Virus record (IMG/VR): IMGVR_UViG_3300025308_000017
Location: 1 to 30,630 of that record
Source of the DNA: a virus
Reading direction: 5' to 3' (one strand)
DNA: 30,630 nucleotides
Part shown: positions 6,686 through 14,139 of the stretch, one piece after another
How positions within the stretch are numbered: position 1 is the first letter of the stretch
Layout: the number at the start of each line of letters is the position of its first letter
Position numbers and translations under genes: made by a program
Notes under the pieces: model-generated
The model's input: only the letters and a program-made list of their open reading frames with translations
The model's database searches: none
Told to the model about the DNA's origin: nothing

Positions 6686-6915
6686 GCCGGCTCCTCGATG
6701 GTTAGGACCGGTTTGATCGCCCCGCCGTCGGTCATGGTTTCGGCGGATATCGCAACGCCCTTGGGCGTGCGCATGGCAAAGTATTCGAGCACGATCTGGT
6801 TGAGGGTGAGACTGAACCCTTTGCCGCCGTTGCGGCGCAGGGCGCTCTCACCCTGGATCAGGTCGTAGACTTCGGGTCGTAGGTTGATATTGCGGAGAAT
6901 GGTTTTATCCGACAT
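6682..6915 (-). CDS. Ribbon-helix-helix-like regulator
   Basis: This 77-residue protein has an N-terminal strand plus helix (TILRNINLRPEVYDLIQGES) and a second helix (LTLNQIVLEYFAM), the arrangement of MetJ/Arc/CopG ribbon-helix-helix proteins. It sits second in the leftward early operon, right after the promoter-proximal gene, and may autoregulate. DNA binding is inferred from the fold pattern only. Confidence 0.6.
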   Translation of the reverse strand: MSDKTILRNINLRPEVYDLIQGESALRRNGGKGFSLTLNQIVLEYFAMRTPKGVAISAETMTDGGAIKPVLTIEEPA

Positions 6916-7177
6916 TTTGTATCCTTTTGGCTTCCCGGCTGGCTTTGCACTTGGCCGAGAGCCGGGCTTGCCGCTCTTGAAATTCAGGTAGGTGTTCCAA
7001 CCCGAATTTCAAAGCCTCGAGATGTCCTTGGCCTTTCAAGACCAGGTGTTCAACAGGACTACCCCAATCTAGGCCATGCTCTTCGTAGTACTCTATGCAA
7101 AATTTGATTTTGTCTTTGGTCTCTTGGTCCACAGTCATCCTCGCGCGTTGTTTCCAATTTGGTAAGTAAGTTTCCAT
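6905..7177 (-). CDS. First gene of leftward early operon, hypothetical
   Basis: The 90-residue protein starts METYLPNWKQRARMT. A helix-rich, charged sequence follows (TKDKIKFCIEYYEEHG, then EFQERQARLSAKCKASREAKR). The ATG at 7177 lies only a few bases beyond the -10 box of the promoter at 7180-7209, so the mRNA is probably leaderless or nearly so. A Cro-like position next to the operator makes a regulatory role plausible, but no HTH is obvious. Confidence 0.6.
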   Translation of the reverse strand: METYLPNWKQRARMTVDQETKDKIKFCIEYYEEHGLDWGSPVEHLVLKGQGHLEALKFGLEHLPEFQERQARLSAKCKASREAKRIQNVG

Positions 7178-7226
7178 CACATAATACAACTATCTTTGTA
7201 TTATGTCAAGCATTTTTCCAAATTGG
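7154..7226. promoter_or_regulatory. Pair of TTCCAAWTTGGTA operator-like sites
   Basis: TTCCAATTTGGTA (from about 7152) and TTCCAAATTGGTA (from about 7216) are direct repeats differing in the central base. Each contains the near-palindrome CCAAWTTGG. They bracket the leftward promoter and lie just upstream of the repressor gene, the position expected for repressor or Cro operators. Confidence 0.5.
7180..7209 (-). promoter_or_regulatory. Strong leftward promoter with overlapping 10-bp inverted-repeat operator
   Basis: On the minus strand TTGACA (7209-7204), a 17-base spacer and TATTAT (7186-7181) form a near-consensus sigma70 promoter driving the early operon. CATAATACAA (7180-7189) and TTGTATTATG (7196-7205) are perfect 10-bp inverted arms with a 6-base centre and cover the -10 box. 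Repressor binding there would block transcription. This is the probable lytic-lysogenic switch. Confidence 0.75.
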
Positions 7227-7262
7227 TAGCAACTAAATTTCCAGAAAAGGTAAACTATTTAT

Positions 7263-7655
7263 ATGCAATTAGCCCCGCTCAAATTTACCGAATGGTTCAA
7301 CAAACTTTTGAAAGACTATAATCTGGGCGTTCGAGAAGCCGCCCGGAAGATAAAAATATCCCACCCTATGGTTTCTGATCTACAGAATGCAGCAAAACCA
7401 ACAGAAGGCACCTGCGTAAAAATAGCAATCGCATTTGATTACCCTACAGACTTTGTTTTATCTTTGGCTGGCTATCGCCAGCAGGCTAAAGACCCCAATG
7501 TCGAACTCATCACTTATCTCGCCGAACAACTCCCAACCACCGAAGACAAAGAAGACGCCGCTGAATATATTCGCCTGCGCCTGCGCATCGCTGAAGAACG
7601 GGGAAAGTATGGAACCACTGACAAAAAGAGAGATTCAAGAACTAAACCAGGTTGA
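7263..7655 (+). CDS. CI-like HTH_3 (XRE-family) repressor
   Basis: This 130-residue protein has an N-terminal helix-turn-helix at about residues 20-55 (LGVREAARKIKISHPMVSDL, then AAKPTEGTCVKIAIAFDYP), typical of Cro/CI-type XRE regulators. The C-terminal half is charged and helical, with no S24 peptidase. It is divergent from the early operon and next to its operators, so it is the best candidate for the lysogeny repressor. An AAAAGG precedes the ATG. Base composition is AT-richer than the late genes. Confidence 0.8.
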   Translation: MQLAPLKFTEWFNKLLKDYNLGVREAARKIKISHPMVSDLQNAAKPTEGTCVKIAIAFDYPTDFVLSLAGYRQQAKDPNVELITYLAEQLPTTEDKEDAAEYIRLRLRIAEERGKYGTTDKKRDSRTKPG

Positions 7656-7890
7656 CCGGGTGCGGGTGATTCTATATCTGCTTTGGCTACACACCCGCAA
7701 ACCGGCTCTTCCACGCCCGGTGCATTTTGGCCTAGTAGCCAGCTTGTGCATGTTTGCCCTGCTGCCAGCCATGCCCCATCATCCGTTATCCATCCCCACG
7801 GTGATCGGGGCGGGGGTGGCGTTCGCTTTGCTTATCCAAGGAGGAAATTATGGTCAGCGAAGAAAAGGTCAATTGCCTGAAGCAAATTGA
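7609..7890 (+). CDS. Small two-helix membrane protein
   Basis: This is a 93-residue protein starting MEPLTKREIQELNQVDR. The ATG at 7609 follows GGGGAAAG and lies inside the last 47 bases of the repressor gene, a sign of coupled expression. Two hydrophobic helices (about 42-55 and 62-77) follow a cytoplasmic N-terminus. Expression from the repressor transcript would make it a lysogenic protein, possibly in superinfection exclusion. That role is inference. Confidence 0.6.
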   Translation: MEPLTKREIQELNQVDRVRVILYLLWLHTRKPALPRPVHFGLVASLCMFALLPAMPHHPLSIPTVIGAGVAFALLIQGGNYGQRRKGQLPEAN

Positions 7891-8164
7891 TCTGTTAAAT
7901 CAATATATAAGCCAGGCCGAAAAAGAACTGGAGAAAACCAATAGGAACATCACCCAAGGCTCTATCGGGATTTTGCTCGGGGTACTCTCTTTCATTTTGG
8001 GGTGGTTTTTCCCCCTTTGCTTCGCGGGCTTGATTTTTGGCCTGGCCGGGATCATCCTTTTGATCATGAGCCTTATTGAAAAACAAAGAACTGAAGGCTA
8101 TTTAGCGTCTGCACAGGTCTCGTTAAATCAATGGAAAGAAAGGTTATATCGCTTGGAAAATTAG
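7850..8164 (+). CDS. Coiled-coil membrane protein
   Basis: The 104-residue product has a coiled-coil N-terminus (CLKQIDLLNQYISQAEKELE), two close transmembrane helices (about 38-58 and 60-76) and a short helical tail. A consensus AAGGAGG sits just before the ATG, and the gene overlaps its upstream neighbour by 41 bases. Location after the repressor suggests expression in the lysogen. Function is unknown. Confidence 0.7.
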   Translation: MVSEEKVNCLKQIDLLNQYISQAEKELEKTNRNITQGSIGILLGVLSFILGWFFPLCFAGLIFGLAGIILLIMSLIEKQRTEGYLASAQVSLNQWKERLYRLEN

Positions 8165-8183
8165 ATGAACCGAAGGAGAAAAT

Positions 8184-8453
8184 ATGTCCGAGAAAATCTA
8201 CCGCAATCTTGTTCTGGTTCTGCTCCTGGTGCTCGTCCTGGGTCTGGGCATCAACGTTTATTCCAACTTTACCGGGGCGGCGCGCTGTGCAGCGGCGGCC
8301 ACCCTTTTCGAGGGTTTTTTCACCGAATATCAAAGCGCAGTCTATGACAATCCTAAGGTGACCAACATCAACCAGCAAACCTTCATCGCAGCTGAATACC
8401 AAATCCAAGCGCAACTACTCACCGCTGGTCTGATCGCCGCCTGCGCGCCGTAA
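8184..8453 (+). CDS. Secreted or membrane-anchored small protein
   Basis: This encodes 89 residues. An N-terminal hydrophobic helix (about 9-24, LVLVLLLVLVLGLGIN) could be a signal anchor. A small domain follows with two cysteines (about 35 and 87) that may pair outside the membrane. A GGAG lies upstream. No family is recognised. Confidence 0.6.
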   Translation: MSEKIYRNLVLVLLLVLVLGLGINVYSNFTGAARCAAAATLFEGFFTEYQSAVYDNPKVTNINQQTFIAAEYQIQAQLLTAGLIAACAP

Positions 8454-8487
8454 ACAAAAAACCGCCCGGCGCGGGCGAAAGGGAAAT

Positions 8488-8757
8488 ATGAGCGAAGAGC
8501 ATTTCGATTTCGAGAAGATGAATGACCAAATTTCAACCTTGAGCGGGTTGGCGGAAACGCGCTTGGCTACAGACGAAGCGTATCACAAACAAATTGGCAA
8601 CTGGGAAATGTACCTGGAAAATACCCCCTTGCCCGATTTCGCAAATGAAAAACTTCGGGTTTACATCGAGACTTTGAAAAAAGCGTATGCAGACGTGACG
8701 GAATTTATAGACGCAATGGAGGCTTTTATCTCCGGGCTTGACGCCGGGAAAACATAA
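8488..8757 (+). CDS. Hypothetical helical acidic protein
   Basis: The 89-residue protein is acidic and largely helical (FDFEKMNDQISTLSGLAET, later KLRVYIETLKKAYADVTEF). It has no Cys and no membrane segment. It sits in the repressor-to-integrase cluster of small plus-strand genes with its own GGGAAA ribosome site. Function is unknown. Confidence 0.6.
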   Translation: MSEEHFDFEKMNDQISTLSGLAETRLATDEAYHKQIGNWEMYLENTPLPDFANEKLRVYIETLKKAYADVTEFIDAMEAFISGLDAGKT

Positions 8758-8932
8758 CTTTGAGCGCTCCGATTTGCGCACTTGTATGCATGGAAAGAAA
8801 GGGGAGGGTTGCTTTCATAACGAGATGAAAGAACTTCAGTTTCAAGTGTCGTTCGAGTAACTTGAGTTTGTAGGTTTTCTTTTTCATGTCCGTATTTTAG
8901 CACAAATTTTCTATCTGAAAGGAAGGTGAAAC
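8758..8932. other. Non-coding gap holding TTAGCACAAA motif
   Basis: No credible ORF is visible on either strand in these 175 bases. The gap includes the first copy of the TTAGCACAAA motif at 8897-8914, just upstream of a small membrane gene. Confidence 0.4.
8897..8914 (+). repeat. TTAGCACAAA...TCTA motif, copy 1
   Basis: TTAGCACAAATTTTCTAT is a variant of the 18-base motif found exactly at 9571-9588 and 28546-28563. It has an imperfect TTAG...CTAA dyad, as in some LexA-type or phage operators. Copy 1 lies 19 bases upstream of the 8933 gene. Confidence 0.5.
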
Positions 8933-9100
8933 ATGGACGGTTGGGGCATTGTTATTTTCCTGGGTAGTTTTGCTCTTTATTATTTGACCAAGAAAAATAA
9001 CTTCTTCCTGTTCACGGCCGGGATCGGCGCCGGGATCCTCATCGGGGCGATCTGGTCGTATTTTATTATCCTGGGCAGCTTTTCTTCGCTGCTGCCATAA
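8933..9100 (+). CDS. 55-residue membrane protein
   Basis: This short ORF begins MDGWGIVIFLGSFALYYLTK and has two hydrophobic helices: residues 4-18 and 26-47, the latter Gly/Ile-rich. An AAGGAAGGTG lies just before the ATG. It resembles its neighbours in being a tiny membrane protein between repressor and integrase. No family is recognised. Confidence 0.6.
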   Translation: MDGWGIVIFLGSFALYYLTKKNNFFLFTAGIGAGILIGAIWSYFIILGSFSSLLP

Positions 9101-9152
9101 ACAAAATCCGCCTCCGGTAACAGGTCACCGCGGGGCGGGTGAAAGGATAATT

Positions 9153-9554
9153 ATGCAACCGAAGATAGAGTTTGCGTTTTTATGCGAATATGCGCTTGCT
9201 CCCAACAATCAATTGTCGGCTCTTACAATGATCGATTTCTTTGCAATCAAAACATTCCCAGAGACAACCGCGTTCTATCTCGCGGGCGTACTCTTACTGG
9301 GAGGCGGGCGTTTTTATAAATCGCAAATCAGGATTGTTACCAAACCCGGCCCTGATGTTATGGACATCAGGTGCATAAAATCCGAAGATGGGAGTTTTGA
9401 CCTGAAGGCTCTTCCCCGCGGTGAGCCTGCCAAAATCGCCCTTGCCATTCCGTTGAAGAATGTTGTCTTTGAACAGGCGGGGGAATATACGGTTGAGATA
9501 GTGATTGATGATGTTTGTATCCATATTGTTGAACTCCATGTCATTCAAGAATAA
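9153..9554 (+). CDS. DUF6941-like beta-sandwich protein
   Basis: The 133-residue protein opens with QPKIEFAFLCEYALAPNNQ and contains FEQAGEYTVEIVIDD near its C-terminus. That pattern is seen in DUF6941-type proteins, which pair an early sensor-like strand with a GEY.f.v.vdg hairpin. The biochemical role of that family is unknown. It ends 33 bases before the integrase, and the second TTAGCACAAA motif occupies that gap. Confidence 0.55.
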   Translation: MQPKIEFAFLCEYALAPNNQLSALTMIDFFAIKTFPETTAFYLAGVLLLGGGRFYKSQIRIVTKPGPDVMDIRCIKSEDGSFDLKALPRGEPAKIALAIPLKNVVFEQAGEYTVEIVIDDVCIHIVELHVIQE

Positions 9555-9570
9555 AGCGGCTACTTTTATT

Positions 9571-9588
9571 TTAGCACAAACTTTCTAA
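9571..9588 (+). repeat. TTAGCACAAACTTTCTAA motif, copy 2 (identical to copy 3)
   Basis: This 18-base sequence ends at the first base of the integrase start codon and is identical to 28546-28563. It could be an operator controlling the integrase or part of an attachment site. No ribosome-binding site separates it from the ATG. Confidence 0.55.
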
Positions 9589-11105
9589 TGCGCTACGCCA
9601 TCCTCACCGCCGTCTCCTCCAAATCCCAGGCCGCCGAAGGCAAAGACAGCCTGCCGGTCCAGGAAGAAAACTGCCGCCGGGCGGCGCTCGGCAAGGGCTG
9701 GGTCGAGAGCGCCGGGCCGTTCGTCATCCCCGGCCAGCCGCGCACCGGCTACGTCAACCTTTCGGACGCCGAGCGCGAGATCCCGCCCCTGCACGCCATG
9801 CTCGAAGCCGCCAGCGCCGGGGGCTTCGACGTGCTCGTCATCTACGACTACTCCCGCCTGCGCGACCTGATCGCCCTGGTGGCCACCTCCCTGGCCGATT
9901 ACAACGTCCAGATATACTCCCTGTCCCAGGCCGTCGAACCCGTCCCGCCCAGCGAGTTCGACCCCGCCCTGGCCGACGCCGCCTGGTTCAACCAGACCGC
10001 CGCCGGCATGACCAGCCGCGCCGAGATCAACGCCCTGCGCCGGCGCTTCAAGATCGGGATGCCGGGGCGTGTGACCAATAAGGGACTCCATCCGCTCGGG
10101 CGACTGCCTTATGGCTACCGCAAACCGCCCGGCCAGGAACACGACCGCCAGGCCGTCCCCGAACCGGACCCGGTCACTGCTCCCGCCGTGTTGACCATGC
10201 GCGACCTGCTGTTTACCGGGCGCTCCCTGCCCCAGATCGCCAAGGCCCTCGACGCCGCCGGGTATTCCACCCGCTCCGGCCATCCCTGGCACCCTGATAG
10301 CGTCCGGCGCATCCTGCGCAATCCCTACTACTCTGGCATTGTCACCTTTGGCGTGCTGCGCCGCCAGCGGGATGCCCGCCAGGGCCGCCAGACGCGCGTG
10401 GTGCGCTCCTCCGCGCCGGTCCACACCGCCGCCGGAAAACATGCCCCGCTCTGGGATGATCTCACCCACCGCACCATTCTCGACGAACTCGCCCGGCGCG
10501 GCAAAGCCTACCCCGGCCAGCGCCTCTCGCGCTTCTCGTGCCTGCTGTTCTGCTCCGTTTGCAAACGGATGCTGTGGGTGGGATACCGCACCTGGAAAAA
10601 CCATCCCGCCTCCGACGCCACCCGCGTCTACCTGTGCTCCGGCCACGATCTCAGCCACACCCGCCTGAAAGAGTCGGACCTGCTACCGGAGATCGCATCC
10701 CGCCTGCAAGCAGCCCTGCGCCACATGGAAAGCATCCCCATCCCGTCCGCCGCTCCCGATCCGCTGCCCCTGCTGCGCAAACAGATCGCCGAACTGGAGA
10801 CACGCCGCACCCGGCTCACGGAGGCCTACCTCGGCGGAGCCATAGACCTGGCCGAATATAGCAAATTGAAATCAGACATCGCCAGCCAGCAGACCAGCGC
10901 CGCCGAATCCCTCCGCCGCGCCGAGGATACCGCCGCGCGCCAATCCGAACGCACCGGCCAACTGCGCGCCCTGGCTGGTCAGCTCGACGCCATCCCTGAA
11001 TTCATCGCCCATGCTGACCCGCAAACCGTCAACGCCAGCCTGCACCACGTGCTGGAGAAGATCATTGTCACGCCAGAGGGAGAGATCGAGTTTCGGTGGC
11101 TGTAG
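9588..11105 (+). CDS. Large serine recombinase (phage integrase)
   Basis: This 505-residue protein has the large serine integrase layout: a resolvase-like catalytic domain (about 1-150), a recombinase domain (about 165-270, with LGRLPYGYRKPP and HPDSVRRILRNPYYSG), a zinc ribbon (CSVC near 322 and CSGH near 351) and a C-terminal coiled coil. It would cut and join attP with attB. The active-site segment reads AVSSKSQ where most relatives have RVS, so the conserved Arg two residues before the nucleophile is Ala; the DRLSR motif is replaced by SRLRD. Coding sequence is clearly GC-richer than flanking small genes, suggesting separate acquisition. The start codon has no ribosome site, so a leaderless message is likely. 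Confidence 0.85.
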   Translation: MRYAILTAVSSKSQAAEGKDSLPVQEENCRRAALGKGWVESAGPFVIPGQPRTGYVNLSDAEREIPPLHAMLEAASAGGFDVLVIYDYSRLRDLIALVATSLADYNVQIYSLSQAVEPVPPSEFDPALADAAWFNQTAAGMTSRAEINALRRRFKIGMPGRVTNKGLHPLGRLPYGYRKPPGQEHDRQAVPEPDPVTAPAVLTMRDLLFTGRSLPQIAKALDAAGYSTRSGHPWHPDSVRRILRNPYYSGIVTFGVLRRQRDARQGRQTRVVRSSAPVHTAAGKHAPLWDDLTHRTILDELARRGKAYPGQRLSRFSCLLFCSVCKRMLWVGYRTWKNHPASDATRVYLCSGHDLSHTRLKESDLLPEIASRLQAALRHMESIPIPSAAPDPLPLLRKQIAELETRRTRLTEAYLGGAIDLAEYSKLKSDIASQQTSAAESLRRAEDTAARQSERTGQLRALAGQLDAIPEFIAHADPQTVNASLHHVLEKIIVTPEGEIEFRWL

Positions 11106-11168
11106 TTTCTTGCGTAATCATGTTCATGTCATCGCAAGAGTATCATAGTGACCATGCGCTTAAATGCC

Positions 11169-11196
11169 GAGAAACCGCCATCCTTGACGGTTTCTC
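11169..11196 (+). terminator. Putative integrase terminator hairpin
   Basis: GAGAAACCG (11169-11177) and CGGTTTCTC (11188-11196) form a 9-bp stem with a 10-base loop, followed by TACTTT. It lies 64 bases after the integrase stop. The T-tract is weak. Confidence 0.5.
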
Positions 11197-11302
11197 TACT
11201 TTGGCGTTTTCATCGCCTTTGCCCTTCGGTCAGGTATGATTCCCACGCCTATGGGCAATCTCGTCGGCGCAGGTGGCCTGACGGGGGTTATTATACTCTG
11301 AA

Positions 11303-11320
11303 TATAGACGCGCGTCTATA
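11303..11320. other. 18-bp perfect palindrome, candidate attP or operator
   Basis: TATAGACGCGCGTCTATA is perfectly self-complementary. It lies in the integrase-holin gap, a usual place for attP of serine integrases. Attachment sites are normally imperfect dyads around an asymmetric dinucleotide, so a regulatory site is equally possible. Confidence 0.4.
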
Positions 11321-11331
11321 TGACACTGACG

Positions 11332-11364
11332 AAAAGAGCCTCCAAAGAAAGGATGCTCTTTTTT
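11332..11364. terminator. Bidirectional rho-independent terminator
   Basis: AAAAGAGC (11332-11339) and GCTCTTTT (11355-11362) form an 8-bp stem with a T-run on the plus strand and A/T symmetry on the minus strand. It sits between the convergent integrase and holin genes and should stop both transcripts. Confidence 0.75.
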
Positions 11365-11377
11365 GTGCTTATTCTGA

Positions 11378-11698
11378 TCACCGGTTGAGTTTGGCTTCCT
11401 TCACATCGGCTGCCTGCGGCAACAGGGTATAGGCCGGCTGATTGGCGAGCAATGCGGCGAAGAGCACTTTGACGAAGAGCAGCCAGGTGATGGGTTCGCT
11501 AGTAGTGAGAACACCATACTGCGCCAGCATGGTGATAACCAGCGCCGTGATCATAAGTAGCCCCAGCATGATCAAACTCTTGGTTTCACTCTGCAGGCCG
11601 CCATACAGCACCCGCAGCTTCGGGAAGTAGGCAAAGACCAGCGTTAGCAGGATGCCAACGATCCCGGCGATTATCTCGGGGGTAAAATTGACGTTCAT
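11378..11698 (-). CDS. Holin-like membrane protein
   Basis: The 106-residue protein has hydrophobic helices at about 8-24 (IIAGIVGILLTLVFAYF), 40-63 and 71-86, and a short charged tail. It is the last gene of the late module, downstream of the endolysin, as expected of a holin that opens the membrane for lysin release. No single holin family can be assigned. Confidence 0.6.
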   Translation of the reverse strand: MNVNFTPEIIAGIVGILLTLVFAYFPKLRVLYGGLQSETKSLIMLGLLMITALVITMLAQYGVLTTSEPITWLLFVKVLFAALLANQPAYTLLPQAADVKEAKLNR

Positions 11699-11748
11699 TT
11701 TTTCTTTTCTCCTTGTCTAAAATCCGGGAGGTTTCCCCGGTTGAACAC

Positions 11749-12114
11749 TCACCTGGTCAGCGCAATTTTTGCGAGTTCAGAGAGAGTGGAAAATACTTTG
11801 TCCATCGCGATCCCAAAAATGATGGTGAAGAGACCCCAGGCTCCGCCCCCGATTGCGAAGATGAGCATTACCCTGCTTTTCAAAGAGGCAATATCCTGAA
11901 GCGCGCCGGGACTTCCATTTGGATAAAGGGCTTTTTCGTGCTTGTCGCCTTGCACTCTCAGGGAGCGCTGCTCGGCTTCGTAGGCCGTCAATCTATTTTC
12001 GATTTTGGCTTGCCCTTCCAGCAATTGATCGAGTTTCGCGTTGAAATCGTCCATGTATTTGTGGCTCTCCTCCCCCTGATATGCAGCTTCTTTGAGGGGT
12101 CTTTTTGCGGCCAT
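11749..12114 (-). CDS. Coiled-coil plus TM protein, haemolysin XhlA/holin-accessory-like
   Basis: The 121-residue product has a coiled coil (about 22-65, DDFNAKLDQLLEGQAKIENR) followed by one Gly-rich transmembrane helix (about 82-102) and a short tail. This is the layout of XhlA-type lysis-accessory proteins, which work with holin and endolysin in Bacillus phages. It lies between endolysin and holin. The family assignment is by architecture only. Confidence 0.55.
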   Translation of the reverse strand: MAAKRPLKEAAYQGEESHKYMDDFNAKLDQLLEGQAKIENRLTAYEAEQRSLRVQGDKHEKALYPNGSPGALQDIASLKSRVMLIFAIGGGAWGLFTIIFGIAMDKVFSTLSELAKIALTR

Positions 12115-12126
12115 ACTATTTCCTTT

Positions 12127-12999
12127 CTACGGCCAGATCTGCCCACAGGCGGGACAGCGGCGCGGCTCGAGGTCCGGCGGCGGCGTTGTACCTGCATCAG
12201 TCCACCAAGGTTTATAGATGACGTTCAGGTCAACGACCTTTTTGATGGCCGGATGGCCGGGAATGTCTTTGGCGCAGACGCGGGAAGTAAACTGCCAGAT
12301 GGCAATGTCGCTGCCCCAGGGGGAGAGCATCCGGTTGTAAGGTTTGCCGTCCATCGGGACCAGACGACCATCCTGGATTTTTGCGAGTATTTCAGTCAGT
12401 TTCTCGCCGGTGAATAAATAGGGCGGCAATTGGATACGGGTATTGGCAATCCAATTATCCAGCGGCCACTGCGCCAGGCACAGCGGATATTTCTTCGCCC
12501 AGATTGCGGCTGCCCCGCCGATCTCCAGCCAGAAGGATGGATAGGTATACAGGAATGGGACCTGCCCGGTGGCTTTTTGGATCTCGTACATCCACGATCC
12601 CATGGCCTGCAAACAGGACTGTCCGCTCATGCCATCCCAGGTTTCGAAGTCCAGGATTAGGCGGTCGTCCGGGGTGCGCTCCACCGCATTCCAGATTTCC
12701 AGCACATCCTGCGCCTGGGCGATGGCATTGCGGTTCGAACGGAAGAAATGATAGGCCAGGCGCGGCCGGCCGGCAGCCGCCTGCCACTGGACGCGAAAGG
12801 CGGGATCTTCGAAAACGCCATCCACCCAGCGGCCATTGCGGTAAACCAGCCCGCCTTCGGATATTTTGACTGCCGCCACTTGGATGCCAATGTTTTTGGC
12901 TTTCTCCCAGTCGGTCGGTTGGTCGTAGATCCATTTCCCGGCCACATATCGGCGGGCATCGTACAGCGAAACATCCATCATCAAAGGGTTATTGGGCAT
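12127..12999 (-). CDS. GH25-like endolysin (lysozyme)
   Basis: This 290-residue protein resembles glycoside hydrolase family 25. LMMDVSLYD near the N-terminus matches the DvS strand, AAVKISEGG the vKasEG strand, and LAYHFFRS the AYHF strand. LILDFETWDG carries the acidic D-x-E catalytic pair, and a late DIAIWQFTS matches the WQyt strand. It would cut the peptidoglycan glycan backbone at lysis. The C-terminus ends in RRCPACGQIW, a half zinc knuckle instead of a typical wall-binding domain. The ATG at 12999 has AGGA 9 bases upstream; the longer frame to 13047 overlaps the previous gene. Confidence 0.8.
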   Translation of the reverse strand: MPNNPLMMDVSLYDARRYVAGKWIYDQPTDWEKAKNIGIQVAAVKISEGGLVYRNGRWVDGVFEDPAFRVQWQAAAGRPRLAYHFFRSNRNAIAQAQDVLEIWNAVERTPDDRLILDFETWDGMSGQSCLQAMGSWMYEIQKATGQVPFLYTYPSFWLEIGGAAAIWAKKYPLCLAQWPLDNWIANTRIQLPPYLFTGEKLTEILAKIQDGRLVPMDGKPYNRMLSPWGSDIAIWQFTSRVCAKDIPGHPAIKKVVDLNVIYKPWWTDAGTTPPPDLEPRRCPACGQIWP

Positions 13000-13010
13000 T
13001 TTCACATTTC

Positions 13011-13631
13011 CTAAAACATGATGATTTGATTGGAAGGAAACCCCCACTCACCCGTAAATTTCGGGCGTTGCGCCGCAGTCGCGTAGTCGCACATACGGAA
13101 AGCATATCCATCCGACACGTTGCCAATATTAAATAGCAATCCATTGTTGGCAAACGAACCATTGAACATCGCGGTAGCTAAGGCCGGGTCAAGCGTAATT
13201 GTTTTATCCCCCAACGCCTCTGTGGCCGACAATGCCAGCGTACCCATTGCGGCAGCCTCGCGGTCATTCGCCCCCAAAGCCCCGGCAGTCTGCCAGTTAT
13301 TGCCGGTTGAATAGTCGTTGTGTGTTACCTGGGTTTCTACCCAGGCCATCTTGAGGCGATAAACAGACAGGGTTCTGGCATTAGCAGAACTTTCGTCGTA
13401 CATCGTCAATTGCAGAGAGAAGGACAAGAATACTGCCCCGGCGATGGGTGGGTTCGTGCCGAGGGTAAAATTGGGCTTAATTAATCCCTGAGAAAAACCA
13501 GAGCCGTAACCGAAACCTGTACCGCAAAGAAGGAAATTTGACCCCAACGTGTAATTGGTGTCCGGCTGAGCTTCGTGGAGACTGGCGTCAACTCCGTCTG
13601 TGTCATCTGGCTGCCATGTCCAAGTTGTCAT
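13011..13631 (-). CDS. DNRLRE-like tail appendage protein
   Basis: The 206-residue protein starts TTWTWQPDDTDGVDASLHEA and continues with PDTNYTLGSNFLL. This D...D...PDTNYG pattern is typical of DNRLRE/carbohydrate-binding-like beta-sandwich domains. A YRLKMAW...VTHNDYSTGNNWQTAG section fits the same fold. Lying just upstream of the lysin, it is probably a distal tail or adhesion protein contacting the cell surface. Confidence 0.6.
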   Translation of the reverse strand: MTTWTWQPDDTDGVDASLHEAQPDTNYTLGSNFLLCGTGFGYGSGFSQGLIKPNFTLGTNPPIAGAVFLSFSLQLTMYDESSANARTLSVYRLKMAWVETQVTHNDYSTGNNWQTAGALGANDREAAAMGTLALSATEALGDKTITLDPALATAMFNGSFANNGLLFNIGNVSDGYAFRMCDYATAAQRPKFTGEWGFPSNQIIMF

Positions 13632-13661
13632 CGTCTCACCTGATAAGGAACAGAATTCGTC

Positions 13662-14138
13662 TTATGCAGGCTGGAATTTGAGATGCGTTTCCAGACCCAA
13701 CGTTCCGGTCCCGGCAATGTCACAGTCAACAGAAAGCCGGTCACCGGTGGCTACATCGTCTTTGCTGGTATCGATCACCGCCGGGGTGGCGGCGGAGTAA
13801 CTGCTGAATTCGCTGGCGTCAATAGAGCAACTGGTACTGAGCATATCCACGCTGTCAGTGACGTTGCGTAGTTGGATGGTGGGCAGTCCGCTGGAAGAAA
13901 CGGTATAAACGCAGGCGGCTATGGCTACCAGGTTCCAGCCGGTGACCCAGGCTGGAATGGTGATGTGAATTTGGTCATCGCCCACGGTCAGGGCTTGGGC
14001 ATCTCCGATTACCTTCACTAACAACTGGGCGGTGTCGGATTGGGTCTTCAAGTAGTTGTCGTTGGCGATCAGTTGGTTCCATTCGCTGGCGGGAACCACG
14101 TAACCGGCAGAGCGGGTTGTCATTGCTACAAATGCCAT
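13662..14138 (-). CDS. Putative tail fibre or minor structural protein
   Basis: This 158-residue protein begins with WNQLIANDNYLKTQ, an N-terminal helix common in phage fibre proteins. A beta-rich region follows, with many Thr/Ser/Val residues and a terminal LETHLKF strand. Its place between tail genes and the DNRLRE protein supports a structural role. No enzymatic motif is visible. Confidence 0.55.
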   Translation of the reverse strand: MAFVAMTTRSAGYVVPASEWNQLIANDNYLKTQSDTAQLLVKVIGDAQALTVGDDQIHITIPAWVTGWNLVAIAACVYTVSSSGLPTIQLRNVTDSVDMLSTSCSIDASEFSSYSAATPAVIDTSKDDVATGDRLSVDCDIAGTGTLGLETHLKFQPA

Positions 14139-14139
14139 A

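Noticed and set aside
9585-10658. Long minus-strand frame of 357 residues opposite the integrase
   Set aside because: It is a shadow of the GC-rich integrase gene, with biased Gly/Ala/Val composition and no domain signature.
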